Of a stretch of DNA of 64,000 bases, positions 51,849 to 61,273 are shown in pieces (position 1 is the stretch's first letter; each line of letters begins with the position of its first letter). The stretch comes from Natronorubrum halophilum. Lineage in GTDB: Archaea; Halobacteriota; Halobacteria; Halobacteriales; Natrialbaceae. A program made the position numbers and the translations under genes. The notes under the pieces were generated by a model, which saw only the letters and a program-made list of their open reading frames with translations, was not told where the DNA came from and made no database searches. Where the stretch lies: NCBI RefSeq assembly GCF_003670115.1, contig NZ_QQTY01000002.1, forward strand, positions 1,054,001 to 1,118,000, given 5' to 3'.

Positions 51849-52928
51849 TCAGGTGAGGTACCGCGTGATCACCGTCGAGATTCGATCGATCTCCGCGTCC
51901 GAAACCGAGGGGTGGACGGGAAGCGAGAGGACGTCCCGCGCCGCTTGCTCTGCTAGCGGCGCGTCCGCGTCGATCCCGTCGTACGCGGGCTGTTCGTGAA
52001 TGCAGGTGGGATAGTAGACGCCGCTCCCGATATCGTGGTCGGCGAGGTAGTCCGCGAGGCGGGTGCGGTCGCGCGAGCGGACGCGAACGGTGTACTGGTG
52101 GAACGCGTGTTTCGCCGGGGGCGGTTCGACCGGAAGCACGAGATCCGTGTCCGAAAGTCCAGCGGAGAGTCGGGTGGCATTTTCCCGACGCCGTTCGACG
52201 AACTCGGGAAGCCGCTCGAGTTGGACGCGCCCGATCGCCGCTGCGATGTTGGTCATCCGGAAGTTGTGCCCGACCGTCGCGTGAGCGTACGTGTCGGTCC
52301 GGCCGTGGTTGACGAACTGCCGAACGCGCGCTGCAACACCGGGTCGGTCGGTCACGACGATCCCGCCCTCGCCGGTCGTCATGTTCTTCGTCGGATAGAA
52401 CGAGAAACACGCCGCGTCGCCGAACGATCCGACGGGCGTTCCGTCGTACGTTGCGCCGTGTGCCTGCGCCGCGTCCTCGACGAGCGGAACGTCGAGATCC
52501 GCGGCGAGATCGACAAAGGCGTCCATCTCGGCCGGAAGGCCGTAGAGATGAACGACCACGATCGCGTCGATCTCCTCCTCGGCAGCGACGGCTCGAGCCG
52601 CCGCCGGATCCAGATTGTACGTCTCCGGATCGATGTCCGCGAAGACGGGATCGGCACCGACGAGCCTGATCGCGTTCGCCGTCGCGATGAACGAGAACGG
52701 CGTGGTGAGCACTCGGTCACCGGGGCCGATCCCGAGGCCGATAAGTGCGGCGTGGAGCGCGGTGGTTCCGTTCGAGGTCGCGACGCCGTGATCAACGCCA
52801 CAGAAGGCACTGAACTCGCGTTCGAACTCCCGAACCGTCGACCCGTCGGCGATCATGCCGCTTCGGATAACCTCCGCGACGCGTTCGACTTCCGCCTCGC
52901 CGAGAATCGGTCTCGCAATCGCGGACAT
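51849..52928 (-). CDS. DegT/DnrJ/EryC1/StrS PLP aminotransferase (WbpE-like)
   Basis: A 359-residue PLP enzyme of the sugar-aminotransferase family. CGVDHGVATSNGTTALHAAL binds cofactor phosphate, VEDAAQAHGATYDGTPVGSF carries the PLP-contacting Asp, and FSFYPTKNMTTGEGG holds the Schiff-base Lys near 180. It would aminate the 3-keto sugar made by the WbpB-like enzyme. Start ATG 52928 shares a base with the TAA of the acetyltransferase gene (TAATG), so the two are coupled. Confidence 0.92.
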   Translation of the reverse strand: MSAIARPILGEAEVERVAEVIRSGMIADGSTVREFEREFSAFCGVDHGVATSNGTTALHAALIGLGIGPGDRVLTTPFSFIATANAIRLVGADPVFADIDPETYNLDPAAARAVAAEEEIDAIVVVHLYGLPAEMDAFVDLAADLDVPLVEDAAQAHGATYDGTPVGSFGDAACFSFYPTKNMTTGEGGIVVTDRPGVAARVRQFVNHGRTDTYAHATVGHNFRMTNIAAAIGRVQLERLPEFVERRRENATRLSAGLSDTDLVLPVEPPPAKHAFHQYTVRVRSRDRTRLADYLADHDIGSGVYYPTCIHEQPAYDGIDADAPLAEQAARDVLSLPVHPSVSDAEIDRISTVITRYLT

Positions 52929-53473
52929 TACGGTCGATTCCGCCCCCGCAACTGTTCGGGAAGCCGTTCGAGCGTCGCCGGGCACCCAACCGCCAGCCGT
53001 CGCTTCGGAACGTCTCTCGTAATGATCGAACCGGCGGCGACGAACGAACCGTGACCGATCGTGATTCCCGGAAGCACCGTCGCGTTGGCTCCGACCGAGA
53101 CGTGGTCCTCGAGCGTCGGTCCGCGAAGGGAGGTTTGTTTACGCGTCGGTGCGGGATCGTTCGTCATGACCGCTCCCGGGCCGACGAAGACGTTGTCGCC
53201 GATCGTCGTGTTGGTGGGGACGTACACGTCGGTCTGTAGGCTTACGTTCGATCCGACGTCAGTCTCGCCGTCGATAACGGTGTTCGTCCCGACGAGGACG
53301 TTGTCTCCGAGCGTCGTGAACTCGCGAACGACCGCGTTATGCCCGGTCTGGAAGTCGTCGCCGCTAACGACATCGTTGTAGATGACCGTCCCACTCCTGA
53401 TCGTCGGGTTTTCGCCGAGAACTGGCGGTCGTGAGTCCGGTTCGTACTCATATCCTACTATCGCATTAGACAT
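52928..53473 (-). CDS. left-handed beta-helix N-acetyltransferase (WbpD-like)
   Basis: A 181-residue hexapeptide-repeat acyltransferase. Repeats such as TIRSGTVIYNDVVSGDDF, NVLVGTNTVIDGETDVGSNV and NVFVGPGAVMTNDPAPTR build the left-handed beta-helix; GHNAVVREF carries the probable catalytic His and SVGANATVLPGITIGHGSFV closes the helix. WbpD acetylates the 3-amino group of the UDP-sugar. It is the first gene of the seven-gene operon. Homologues of PglD or perosamine acetyltransferase type are alternatives, but the neighbours favour WbpD. Confidence 0.9.
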   Translation of the reverse strand: MSNAIVGYEYEPDSRPPVLGENPTIRSGTVIYNDVVSGDDFQTGHNAVVREFTTLGDNVLVGTNTVIDGETDVGSNVSLQTDVYVPTNTTIGDNVFVGPGAVMTNDPAPTRKQTSLRGPTLEDHVSVGANATVLPGITIGHGSFVAAGSIITRDVPKRRLAVGCPATLERLPEQLRGRNRP

Positions 53474-54020
53474 ATCACGTCACAGTTGACTCCCGCTTGG
53501 CAAGAACCGGTGCGATCGTTCAGCCTGTTAACGACGATAATTCGCACGAACCGCGTATCGGACGTTCCGAGCGGATTCGCTCTCGAGTTCCCGTCGGGAA
53601 CCATCTCGTGTTTATACTGGGAAACAGACTATTGGGACTGCGGTATTGCGGCCACTACAGGTCAATAGACGCTCGATCACACGACATCTCTGCGATCGGT
53701 GATATTCGCTCCAACTGCTTCGACGCCCGTACTCCCTGTGGCGTTTCCCAACCATCCGCGGTGACAAACGCCGTTCCTGTACGACGGTATCTGGCCGCGA
53801 CTAACTCGATCCTAACGCAGTTCCAACGTGGAGCGGTCGCGACCGCCGTCGAAACGGTTCATCGCGCTAGTGTCAAACGGTAAATCTCTATTTCGCACGT
53901 CCAATAGCTAGCTATTCGACTCGTTTCGGAGGGGAAACCGGCCGGTGAACCGGACGGCACCGATCGAGCGATACCGAGAAAACTCGACCGTTCACCGGGC
54001 GTTCGTCCGTCGATACCGAC
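53474..54020. other. 547-bp intergenic region upstream of the sugar operon
   Basis: It holds the promoter of the Wbp-like operon: a minus-strand TATA candidate AGTATAAACA near 53610-53619 would give a leader of over 100 nt. Plus-strand ORFs at 53486-53883 lack coding character. A perfect 14-bp palindrome lies at 53903-53916 (listed separately). I see no other gene. Confidence 0.4.
53903..53916. repeat. perfect 14-bp palindrome in intergenic DNA
   Basis: AATAGCTAGCTATT is fully self-complementary. It lies between the Wbp-like operon and the end of the MATE gene, away from any clear promoter. Function unknown. Confidence 0.35.
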
Positions 54021-55487
54021 TCAATCGGCGGGTGCGGGCGAGGTATCGATAACGCCGCTCGTCCACGTCCCCCGAAGGAACCAGAGCCCCGCGACGAGGA
54101 CGCTCACGACGTTCGATACCGCCATCGCGTACCAGACGCCGGTCTCGCCGATCCCGGCCCACTGAATCAGGCCGAACGCGATCGGGATCTGAATGACCCA
54201 CAGCGAGAGGATCGAAAACCCCATCGCGATCCGCGTACTCCCGCTGCCCCGGAACGCCCCCATCAGTATCTGAAACACCCCGAGGAAGGCGAACGTCGGC
54301 CCGACGATCATGAGGAACTCCGCACCCATTCGAACGACGTCGCTCGACTCGTCGCCCGTCAGGAAGACGCCGATGATCTCGGGTGCGAACGCGTAGACGA
54401 CGACGCTCACCGCCGCGAACGCGCCGCCGACAAGTCCCGCGTTCAACAACACGCCCCGGCGGGCGCGGTCGCTCTTTTTCGCGCCGAGGTTCTGTCCGAC
54501 GACCACCTCGGTCGCCTGTGCGATTCCCAGCGATAGCAGCGTGAACACGGCGTAGACGCGGCTGCCGATACCGTAGGCCGCGACGGCGTCGGCGCCGGCG
54601 ATAGCGACGAACGCCGTCAACACCGTCAGTCCGAGCGCTCGAGTGCTCTGTTCGATCCCCGCGGGGATTCCCAGTCGGACGATCGTTTTGACGGTCTCGA
54701 ACCGCAGCCGAAACTGCGACAGCGACGGCCGAATGCCGAGCTGGCCGGAAAAGAGGAGCCAGATGCCGACCGCCGCGCCGACCGCGCGGCTGAACACGGT
54801 CGCGATCGCGGCACCCTGTACGCCGAATCCGGCGAATCCGGTCGCGGCGTAGAACGTCGACTCGAGGCCGCCCAGCCCGAGGACGTGAAAGACCGGATTG
54901 TTCTCGAAGCCGAGAATGAGGAACGGATCGAGGGCGACGTTGAGGACGACGCTGATGGTCATCAGGTAAAGCGGCGTGCGCGTATCGCCCCAGCCGCGCA
55001 GCAACGCCTGAAACATGAAGAACGCGAACACCGTCACCGTGCCGAGGAACCACGCTCGCGTGTAGCTCACGGCCATTCCGTGAACCGGACTTCCGGCTTC
55101 CGCGCCGATGAGCGCGATCAGCTGCGGTGTGAAGACGTAGCCGACGATCGAGGCGACGATCGACACGAGCAGGACGAACGAAATCGTTTGGCCGACGACG
55201 TGATCGACCTCCTCGTGATTGTCCGCCCCCTTGTGTTGGGCGATCAGGATGGTTCCGGCGACGGTAAAGCCGCCGCCGACGCTGATCACCAGAAAGATGA
55301 TCGGGAAGGCAAAGGAGATGGCGGCGACGGCGTCCGACCCGACCCGGCCGACCCAGAACGTATCAGCGACGTTGTAGGCGACCTGAAGCAACTGCGTGAG
55401 GACGAGCGGAATCGCCAGAAAGGCGATCGGCTTCAACAGGTCGCCGTCGGTTACGTCGACGGCGCGACTCTCGCCGGCACCACTCAT
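54021..55487 (-). CDS. MATE family efflux transporter
   Basis: A 488-residue protein with 12 membrane helices of the multidrug and toxin extrusion family. LLKPIAFLAIPLVLTQLLQV and YNVADTFWVGRVGSDAVAAI are the hallmark opening, repeated in the second half as VRLGIPAGIEQSTRALGLTV. It exports organic cations or drugs using Na+ or H+. I start at ATG 55487. An in-frame GTG at 55637 would add a 50-residue Arg/Pro-rich leader but is exactly 30 nt from the TATA box, so the true 5' end is uncertain. A TetR-type palindrome sits at the promoter. Confidence 0.92.
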   Translation of the reverse strand: MSGAGESRAVDVTDGDLLKPIAFLAIPLVLTQLLQVAYNVADTFWVGRVGSDAVAAISFAFPIIFLVISVGGGFTVAGTILIAQHKGADNHEEVDHVVGQTISFVLLVSIVASIVGYVFTPQLIALIGAEAGSPVHGMAVSYTRAWFLGTVTVFAFFMFQALLRGWGDTRTPLYLMTISVVLNVALDPFLILGFENNPVFHVLGLGGLESTFYAATGFAGFGVQGAAIATVFSRAVGAAVGIWLLFSGQLGIRPSLSQFRLRFETVKTIVRLGIPAGIEQSTRALGLTVLTAFVAIAGADAVAAYGIGSRVYAVFTLLSLGIAQATEVVVGQNLGAKKSDRARRGVLLNAGLVGGAFAAVSVVVYAFAPEIIGVFLTGDESSDVVRMGAEFLMIVGPTFAFLGVFQILMGAFRGSGSTRIAMGFSILSLWVIQIPIAFGLIQWAGIGETGVWYAMAVSNVVSVLVAGLWFLRGTWTSGVIDTSPAPAD

Positions 55488-56091
55488 GTTCCACCGACAC
55501 GAGTTGCGTTCGAAACGGGAGCGGTTCGCAACCGGGGTGAACGTGCGTCGTTCCGCGTCGACTTCCGAGCGGCGGAAAACGCCCTCGAGCGGGGCCGGTC
55601 GGGGACGAAGAGGGGGAAACGGTTGTGCGGTCGCCACATACTGACTGACTAGTCAGTCAGTCCATAAATGCGTTGTGTGGAACACTATCTCATAAGGTTA
55701 CTCGTCGACAGCTTTCGTGTTCAACTTGGGAAAGTCGGTACGTGTGTCGTCTGCGTCCGGGACGAGCCGTGTCAGTTCTCGCTGCTCTACGGGCGATGGA
55801 CGCCTCGAGCGCGCCCGTACGTCTCACTGCCGTCGAGTCGTTGCTCTGGGAACCAGCCTGCACTGCCGTGACCGGCTCGGTTTCCCCACTAGCGTCGCAG
55901 TTCAGCCGGTAGGCTGTGCCTCGTACCCCTGCCCATTTCGTATATCGCCATGGGGTTTATCTGTCGCAAATCGGCCTCGTAGCGCGGTGATCGAATCAGC
56001 GATCACAATTGACTCATCAGTTCAGGCGACTTGTATTCGGGGCGGACAGTCAACGAACCCACACGATTTTCTTCCACGGCCACCGATCGTG
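55488..56091. other. 604-bp divergent region between MATE and DnaJ genes
   Basis: It contains the MATE promoter with its 22-bp palindrome (55640-55661) and the DnaJ promoter. A TATA-like GTTTATC near 55956 may serve the DnaJ gene after a long leader. Plus-strand ORFs from 55668 are not protein-like, and no TetR gene is present. Confidence 0.4.
55640..55661. promoter_or_regulatory. perfect 22-bp palindrome, TetR-type operator, with adjacent TATA box
   Basis: The core TGACTGACTAGTCAGTCA extends to 22 fully self-complementary bases. The minus-strand TATA GCATTTATG (55663-55671) abuts it, so the palindrome occupies the span between TATA and the expected transcription start of the MATE gene. TGAC-n-GTCA palindromes of this kind are common TetR/AcrR operators. 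Binding there would block polymerase. The repressor gene is not adjacent. Confidence 0.7.
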
Positions 56092-57054
56092 ATGCAGTCG
56101 ATGGGCGAGACGTACTACGAGATCCTCGAGGTCGAAGCCGACGCCAGCCGAGACGATATTCAGGCGGCCTACCGCGAGCGCGTCCTCGAGACCCATCCGG
56201 ATCACAACGACGCGCCCGACGCCGCCGAGCAGTTCAAACGCGTCTCGACGGCGAAGTCGGTGCTGACCGACGGCACCGAACGGGCCAGATACGACCGACT
56301 CGGCCACGACGCCTACGCGCGACTCGCCCGGCGGACCGCCCGCTCGAGCGAGTCGAACGCCGACGAATCGAATACGGCCGACGCGAACGCATCGGCGACG
56401 GACGACTCGAGCGAGAGCACGACCGCCGGCCGACGGTCGGGCGGTTACACCAGCCAGACGCGGACGGGAACCGGTCGAACGCGCGCCGGAGCGGAATCGG
56501 ATCGCAGCGGTCGAACGACGAGCCATCACGCCCGTCAGCGGAACCGACGCCGCCGAAAGACGGCCCAACGACGGGCCAGAAGCGGCTGGCCGTTCGAATC
56601 CGACAGTCGAGCGGCCTCGAGTGCCGGAACCGACACGACGGCGGGAGGCCACGCCGACGAGGATTCGGCGTCGACGTTCCGGTACGCCGTCCACGACTGG
56701 GACGACGATATCGACCTCGAGCGGGACGGCCGACCGGTCGATCGGACGACGGCGGTGACGATCGGCTGTCTCTGGGTACTCTATCCGGTGTTCGTCGCCG
56801 CGAGTCTCAGCCCGCTGTTTCCGACGTTGGTCAACGGAATCGTCGCCGCGTGCGCGCTCGGTCTCGTCGGTTACCTGCTGACGAGACCCCGAGTCGCGAC
56901 CCTGGTGTTCGGATCGTGGAGCCTGTTGTTTCCGATCGGAATGATCCAGACGGGCGTCCTCACACCGTTCTCGGTCAGCGGGCTCGTCACGCTCGGATTC
57001 GTGTGGATTCCGTTCGGGTACGCCCTCGCGCTCTGGTGGGCGCTACGTCCCTGA
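56092..57054 (+). CDS. membrane-anchored DnaJ (J-domain) protein
   Basis: About 320 residues. The J domain occupies residues 1-70: ETYYEILEVEADASRDDIQA, the HPD motif in ETHPDHND, then RARYDRLGHDAYAR. It is followed by a low-complexity Ser/Thr/Arg-rich linker of about 110 residues and two or three C-terminal membrane helices (VTIGCLWVLYPVFVAASL; LVTLGFVWIPFGYALALWW). There is no zinc finger or client-binding domain, so it should recruit DnaK to the membrane. Starts at 56089 (GTG), 56092 or 56101 are all possible. Convergent with menD, ending one base before its stop. Confidence 0.88.
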   Translation: MQSMGETYYEILEVEADASRDDIQAAYRERVLETHPDHNDAPDAAEQFKRVSTAKSVLTDGTERARYDRLGHDAYARLARRTARSSESNADESNTADANASATDDSSESTTAGRRSGGYTSQTRTGTGRTRAGAESDRSGRTTSHHARQRNRRRRKTAQRRARSGWPFESDSRAASSAGTDTTAGGHADEDSASTFRYAVHDWDDDIDLERDGRPVDRTTAVTIGCLWVLYPVFVAASLSPLFPTLVNGIVAACALGLVGYLLTRPRVATLVFGSWSLLFPIGMIQTGVLTPFSVSGLVTLGFVWIPFGYALALWWALRP

Positions 57055-58893
57055 CTACGACTCCCGCTCGGTATCGATTCGCTCGAGAACTTGCCGCTCG
57101 AGGGCGTTCCGTCGCCGATGATTCGCTTCCGAATCGAATCCGACGGCGAGCACCTGCGTGCCCTCGCGCTCGAGCGAGCGCCGATACGCGGCCGCGAAGT
57201 CGACGGGATCGACGCGCTCGAACTCGAGCCCGTACAGCTCCGCGAGGGCCGCAAAGTCGAGGCCGTGGGGCGTCTTGAACTGGTCCGTAAACGGCGGTTC
57301 GAAGCCTTCGATCGGGAGTTTGTGAAAGATGCCGCCGCCGTCGTTGTTCAACAAAACGATCGTGGCGTCGACGCCACAGCGGTCGACCGCGAGCAGCCCG
57401 TTCGAATCGTGGTAGAAGGCGAGATCGCCGGTAACGAGCACGAGCGGGTCGTCGGTCGCGCTGCCGGCTCCGAGGGCGGTGCTCGCGATCCCGTCGATGC
57501 CGCTCGCCCCGCGATTTCCGAGAACCGTAAGATCGGCGGTTCGCGGGCGACCGAACCGATCCGCGTCCCGGATCGGCATACTGTTCGAGACGAAGACGGT
57601 CGCCGGATCGGGGGCGTCCTCGAAGACGGTCGCGAGCACGGCACCCTCGAACGGATCGGATTCGAGTCCGTCCGGTGTGAGCGCGTCATCTCGAACGTCC
57701 CAGTGGCGGCGCTCCGCCTCGTCGAAATAGGCGAGCCACTGGCTCGTCGGTTCTCGGGACCCCGAACCGACGTTCGAGTCGATATCCTCGAGTTCCTCGG
57801 CGTTCTCGGACAGGCGCTCGAACACGCGTCCGGGCGACGCCGCGAGCAGATCCGTCGCGGTGAAGGTCGCCTCGCGCCACGCGCCGGCGGGATCGAGGAG
57901 GAACTGTCGAGCCTCCGAATCGCCCAATGCGTGACGGAGCGGTTTCGAGGTCGGCGACGCGCCGAACCGGACGACGACGTCCGGATCCGGGATTGCATCG
58001 ATGTAGCCGTCGTATCCGCCGTAGATCAGTTTCTCGCTCGTATCGCTCTCACTCTTATCCGCGACGTGCGGGCCGAATCGCAGGTTCGAGAGCGGATCCG
58101 CGAGGATCGGCGCGCCGATGCGTTCGGCGACGGCGACGACGTGGTCGGGTTCGAGCCCCGACAGAGCCGCGGGATCGGCCGGTCCCGCCGCGATCAGCGG
58201 CCGATCGGCATCGGCGAGCGCACGCACGAGAGATCGGTACTGCTCGTCCTCGAGCGTCTGCGTACCGGCGCTGGTCCGGACGAACGCTCCCTCGCGCCCC
58301 CGACCGGCCAGCGTCTCCGCGAACGCGTCCGGCACGGCTCCCGGAACCTCCATCGGCTCGAGCGGCTTCCGGAACGGACAGTTCAGGTGGACGGGGCCGG
58401 GGTCGGTTCCCGCCGTCTCGAACAGCGCCCGCGCGGCGGTCGTCCTGAGACTCCGGACTTTGCGCTCGTCGGCTTCGGGCTCCGGAAGCTCCGCGTGCCA
58501 CCGAACCGCGCCGCCGTAGAGTGCGACCTGATCGACCGTCTGATTCGCGCCGCTGTCGCGGAGTTCGCGGGGGCGGTCGGCCGTGAGGACGAGCAACGGC
58601 ACCCGCGCCTGATCGGCCTCCATCACGGCGGGGTGGAAGTTCGCCGCCGCCGTCCCGGAGGTACAGACCAGCGCCGTCGGCTCGCCGGTACGACGAGCGC
58701 GGCCGAGCGCGAAAAAGGCCGCCGAGCGTTCGTCGAGATGCGAGTAGACCTCGATCCCGGCGCGCTCGGCGAACGCGACCGTCAGCGGCGTCGATCGACT
58801 CCCCGGAGCGAGACAAACGGCCTCGAGTCCTCCCTTCGCGAGTTCGTCGACGAGGACGCGCCCCCAGAGGGTCGCGCGGTTTGGCGTGCTCAT
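57055..58893 (-). CDS. menD: SEPHCHC synthase (2-succinyl-5-enolpyruvyl-6-hydroxy-3-cyclohexene-1-carboxylate synthase)
   Basis: A 612-residue thiamine-diphosphate enzyme. CLAPGSRSTPLTVAFAE and HLDERSAAFFALGRA (the ThDP-activating Glu) lie in the first domain. VLGNRGASGIDGIASTALGA and IVLLNNDGGGIFHKLPIEG, with the ThDP/Mg motif, lie in the third. It joins isochorismate to succinic semialdehyde from alpha-ketoglutarate, the first committed menaquinone step. Full length. The gene lies 4 bp after the isochorismate synthase stop. Confidence 0.95.
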   Translation of the reverse strand: MSTPNRATLWGRVLVDELAKGGLEAVCLAPGSRSTPLTVAFAERAGIEVYSHLDERSAAFFALGRARRTGEPTALVCTSGTAAANFHPAVMEADQARVPLLVLTADRPRELRDSGANQTVDQVALYGGAVRWHAELPEPEADERKVRSLRTTAARALFETAGTDPGPVHLNCPFRKPLEPMEVPGAVPDAFAETLAGRGREGAFVRTSAGTQTLEDEQYRSLVRALADADRPLIAAGPADPAALSGLEPDHVVAVAERIGAPILADPLSNLRFGPHVADKSESDTSEKLIYGGYDGYIDAIPDPDVVVRFGASPTSKPLRHALGDSEARQFLLDPAGAWREATFTATDLLAASPGRVFERLSENAEELEDIDSNVGSGSREPTSQWLAYFDEAERRHWDVRDDALTPDGLESDPFEGAVLATVFEDAPDPATVFVSNSMPIRDADRFGRPRTADLTVLGNRGASGIDGIASTALGAGSATDDPLVLVTGDLAFYHDSNGLLAVDRCGVDATIVLLNNDGGGIFHKLPIEGFEPPFTDQFKTPHGLDFAALAELYGLEFERVDPVDFAAAYRRSLEREGTQVLAVGFDSEANHRRRNALERQVLERIDTERES

Positions 58894-58897
58894 CGAA

Positions 58898-60256
58898 TCA
58901 CCTGAGTTCGTCGAGGATCGGTCGGAACTTCAACTGTACTTCCTCCCACTCGTCGCGAGGGTCGCTGTCGGCGACGATTCCGTTACCGGCAAAGAGCGTG
59001 ACCGTCTCGTCGGTCGCGATTCCCGATCTGATGCCGACCGCGAACTCGCCGTCGCCCGCGTCGTCGAACCAGCCGATCGGCGCGGCGTACCAGCCCCGTT
59101 CGAAGGTTTCCGTGTCGTGGATGGTCTCCCACGCTGTCGCCGGCGGGACGCCACCGACGGCGGGCGTCGGATGCAGCGCTTCGACGATCTCGAGGATGTG
59201 GCTATCTCCACCAAGTGTCGCCGATATCGGCGTCTGCAGGTGTTGAATCGTCGCTAACCGTCTTACCGTTCGGTCGCCGACGGTAAGTTCGCGTGCGAGG
59301 GGCTCGAGTTGGTTCCGTATCGCCTCGACGACGAGTCCGTGCTCGTGTTGTACCTTCTCGCTGTCGGTCATTCGCGCGGCGTGGGCGTCGTCTTCGTCGG
59401 GCGTCTCGCCGCGCGGTACAGAGCCCGCGAGGGCCTCCGTCTCGATGCGGTTGCCCCGCTTCGAGACGAGGCGCTCCGGTGGCGCGCCGAAAAAGGTGCC
59501 GCCCACCTCGTTGCCGATCAGGAACCGATAGCAGTTCGGATACCGTCGGCGCAGTCGCTCGAGCGTTCCGGGAACGTCGACCGACGCCTCGAGGGCAGCC
59601 GAGAGGGACTGGGCGAGGACGACCTTCGTGAGGTCCCCGCCGTCGATCCGCTCGAGGGCGGTTTCGACCTGGGTCGTCCAGTCTTCGGGGGAGGTCGTCC
59701 GCCGCGTCGACGTGACGCCGGGACTGGTGCCGCTGGGTTGCATCGCCGGGAAATCCGCCAGTCGGTCGTCCCAGCGCGCGAGCCAATCCGCGGCCTCCTC
59801 GTCGCGGCTCCCGACGGCCGTCAGCCAGGTCCCGTCGTCGCTTCGGACGACGAGAATCCGCGGAATAACGAACGACGCCGCGTCGAACCCGGACCAGGGT
59901 GGGCTCGGCTCGTGTCCGTCGTGAAACGCGAACCCGCCGAACGCCCGCGGGCGGGCGACTCGGGGCCCGTCGTGTTCGAGTCCGTCGAAGGCGGCGTCGG
60001 CTTTCGACCGAATGCGGTCGAATCGACCCGGCCCGCTGGCGGTCACCCGAGCGGCGATACCGCGTCCAACGACCTCGAGACCGTCGGGCGTGGCCCACAG
60101 CACCCGCGACTCGGCGTCGGCGTCGAGGATCGCACCGAACGAAACGTCCTCGAGTTCGCGGCTGTGGCTGACGAGAGCGGTCGTTTCGTCGGCTGGCAGC
60201 GAGTCCACCCCACCCGCCAACCGACGCTCACCCGACGATCGATCCATCGAACCCAC
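58898..60256 (-). CDS. menF: isochorismate synthase
   Basis: A 452-residue chorismate-binding enzyme. GGDLTKVVLAQSLSAAL near 200-216, FLIGNEVGGTFFGAPPERLV, IETEALAGSVPRGETPDEDD, EKVQHEHGLVVEAIRNQLEP and FAGNGIVADSDPRDEWEEVQ are the conserved MenF/EntC/PabB blocks. The adjacent menD gene fixes the function as isochorismate synthesis from chorismate for menaquinone. Start ATG 60256 or 60247. It heads a menF-menD pair. Confidence 0.94.
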   Translation of the reverse strand: MGSMDRSSGERRLAGGVDSLPADETTALVSHSRELEDVSFGAILDADAESRVLWATPDGLEVVGRGIAARVTASGPGRFDRIRSKADAAFDGLEHDGPRVARPRAFGGFAFHDGHEPSPPWSGFDAASFVIPRILVVRSDDGTWLTAVGSRDEEAADWLARWDDRLADFPAMQPSGTSPGVTSTRRTTSPEDWTTQVETALERIDGGDLTKVVLAQSLSAALEASVDVPGTLERLRRRYPNCYRFLIGNEVGGTFFGAPPERLVSKRGNRIETEALAGSVPRGETPDEDDAHAARMTDSEKVQHEHGLVVEAIRNQLEPLARELTVGDRTVRRLATIQHLQTPISATLGGDSHILEIVEALHPTPAVGGVPPATAWETIHDTETFERGWYAAPIGWFDDAGDGEFAVGIRSGIATDETVTLFAGNGIVADSDPRDEWEEVQLKFRPILDELR

Positions 60257-60387
60257 CTCAGGACCGCCGTGCCTTCAGCCTAACTATCCTGATCGCTGTC
60301 CAGTGGTGGTTGCACGCCGTATTCTCGTGAACGCAATCCGAATCCGTCGGAGACCGCGGAGCGCGTCCTCCGGGAACGGCTCGCGGG

Positions 60388-60981
60388 CTAGCTGTACCGT
60401 TCTTCCTGCCACGGGTTTGCCGTTTGAGAGTAGCCGCGTCGCTCCCAGTAGCCGCGCTCGGGTTCGGTGAGGAACTCGATGCCGTCGACCCATTTCGCCC
60501 CCTTGTAGGCGTACCTGTGGGGCGTAACGACCCGTAGCGGTCCGCCGTGATCCTCGGACAGGGCGTCGCCGTCGTACTCCCAGGCGAACAGTACTTCCTC
60601 GCGCAGGCAGTCCTCGAGCGGGAGATCGGTCGTGTAGCCGTCGAGCGCGGAGAACATGACGTGGACCGCACCGTCGTCGACCCCCGCTCGATCGGCGAGT
60701 TCCGGGAACGAGACGCCCGTAAACTCGCAATCGAACTTGCTCCAGCCGGTGACGCAGTGGAAGTCCTGTCGTTGGGTTTCACCGGGAAGGTCGCGGAACT
60801 CGTCCCACGAGAACGCGAGTTCTTCCTCGACGGCACCCGTAACGGTGAACTCCCACGTCTCGAGATCCCAATCGGGCGTTCCGCTCTTCGAGAGGACCGG
60901 GAACGCCGAGGTTTCGCGCTGGCCCGGCGGAAGCCGTTCGTCGCCGAACTCCTGGTAGAGGTCCGTGACGTCGTTGATCAT
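60388..60981 (-). CDS. sulfite-oxidase-fold molybdopterin oxidoreductase, single domain
   Basis: A 197-residue protein with the Mo-binding Cys76 in DFHCVTGWSKFDCEFTG. GVSFPELADRAGVDDGAVHV, LPLEDCLREEVLFAWEYDG, HGGPLRVVTPHRYAYKGAKW and VDGIEFLTEPERGYWE follow in the order of MsrP/YedY-like sulfite oxidase folds. It lacks a Tat signal and the dimerisation domain of sulfite oxidases, so it is probably cytoplasmic. Substrate unknown; methionine-sulfoxide-type or other S/N-oxides are possible. Confidence 0.9.
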   Translation of the reverse strand: MINDVTDLYQEFGDERLPPGQRETSAFPVLSKSGTPDWDLETWEFTVTGAVEEELAFSWDEFRDLPGETQRQDFHCVTGWSKFDCEFTGVSFPELADRAGVDDGAVHVMFSALDGYTTDLPLEDCLREEVLFAWEYDGDALSEDHGGPLRVVTPHRYAYKGAKWVDGIEFLTEPERGYWERRGYSQTANPWQEERYS

Positions 60982-61273
60982 ATACGTGCGTTCGTCGCGA
61001 CGACCGTAGATGTGACGCTACCGTCGTGGCACCCGCAGACGGAGGCAGTGTAGCGATGCCGTGGCCGCGCTCCAGTTGCCGGTCGTCTCGGTACGACAGC
61101 GTGACCGGTAGCTCCCGGGCGGAGTGATACGACTCCCACCGAATAAGCTCGTATTCCCGGGAGGGAACCGTACCTGAAACGTACTGAAAGAGTCGAATCG
61201 ACGTCACAATTCGGAGGCTTCCTCGCGAAACCCTCGCCATCCCTTAGTACGGTCTCGGCTAGTCAGGTAGTGT

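Noticed and set aside
53497-53883. 128-codon plus-strand ORF in the intergenic region upstream of the sugar operon
   Set aside because: No recognisable motif, no promoter at the right distance and non-biased codon use.
55668-55912. Short plus-strand ORFs next to the TetR-type palindrome, considered as a possible repressor gene
   Set aside because: They lack any helix-turn-helix and are too short for a TetR protein.
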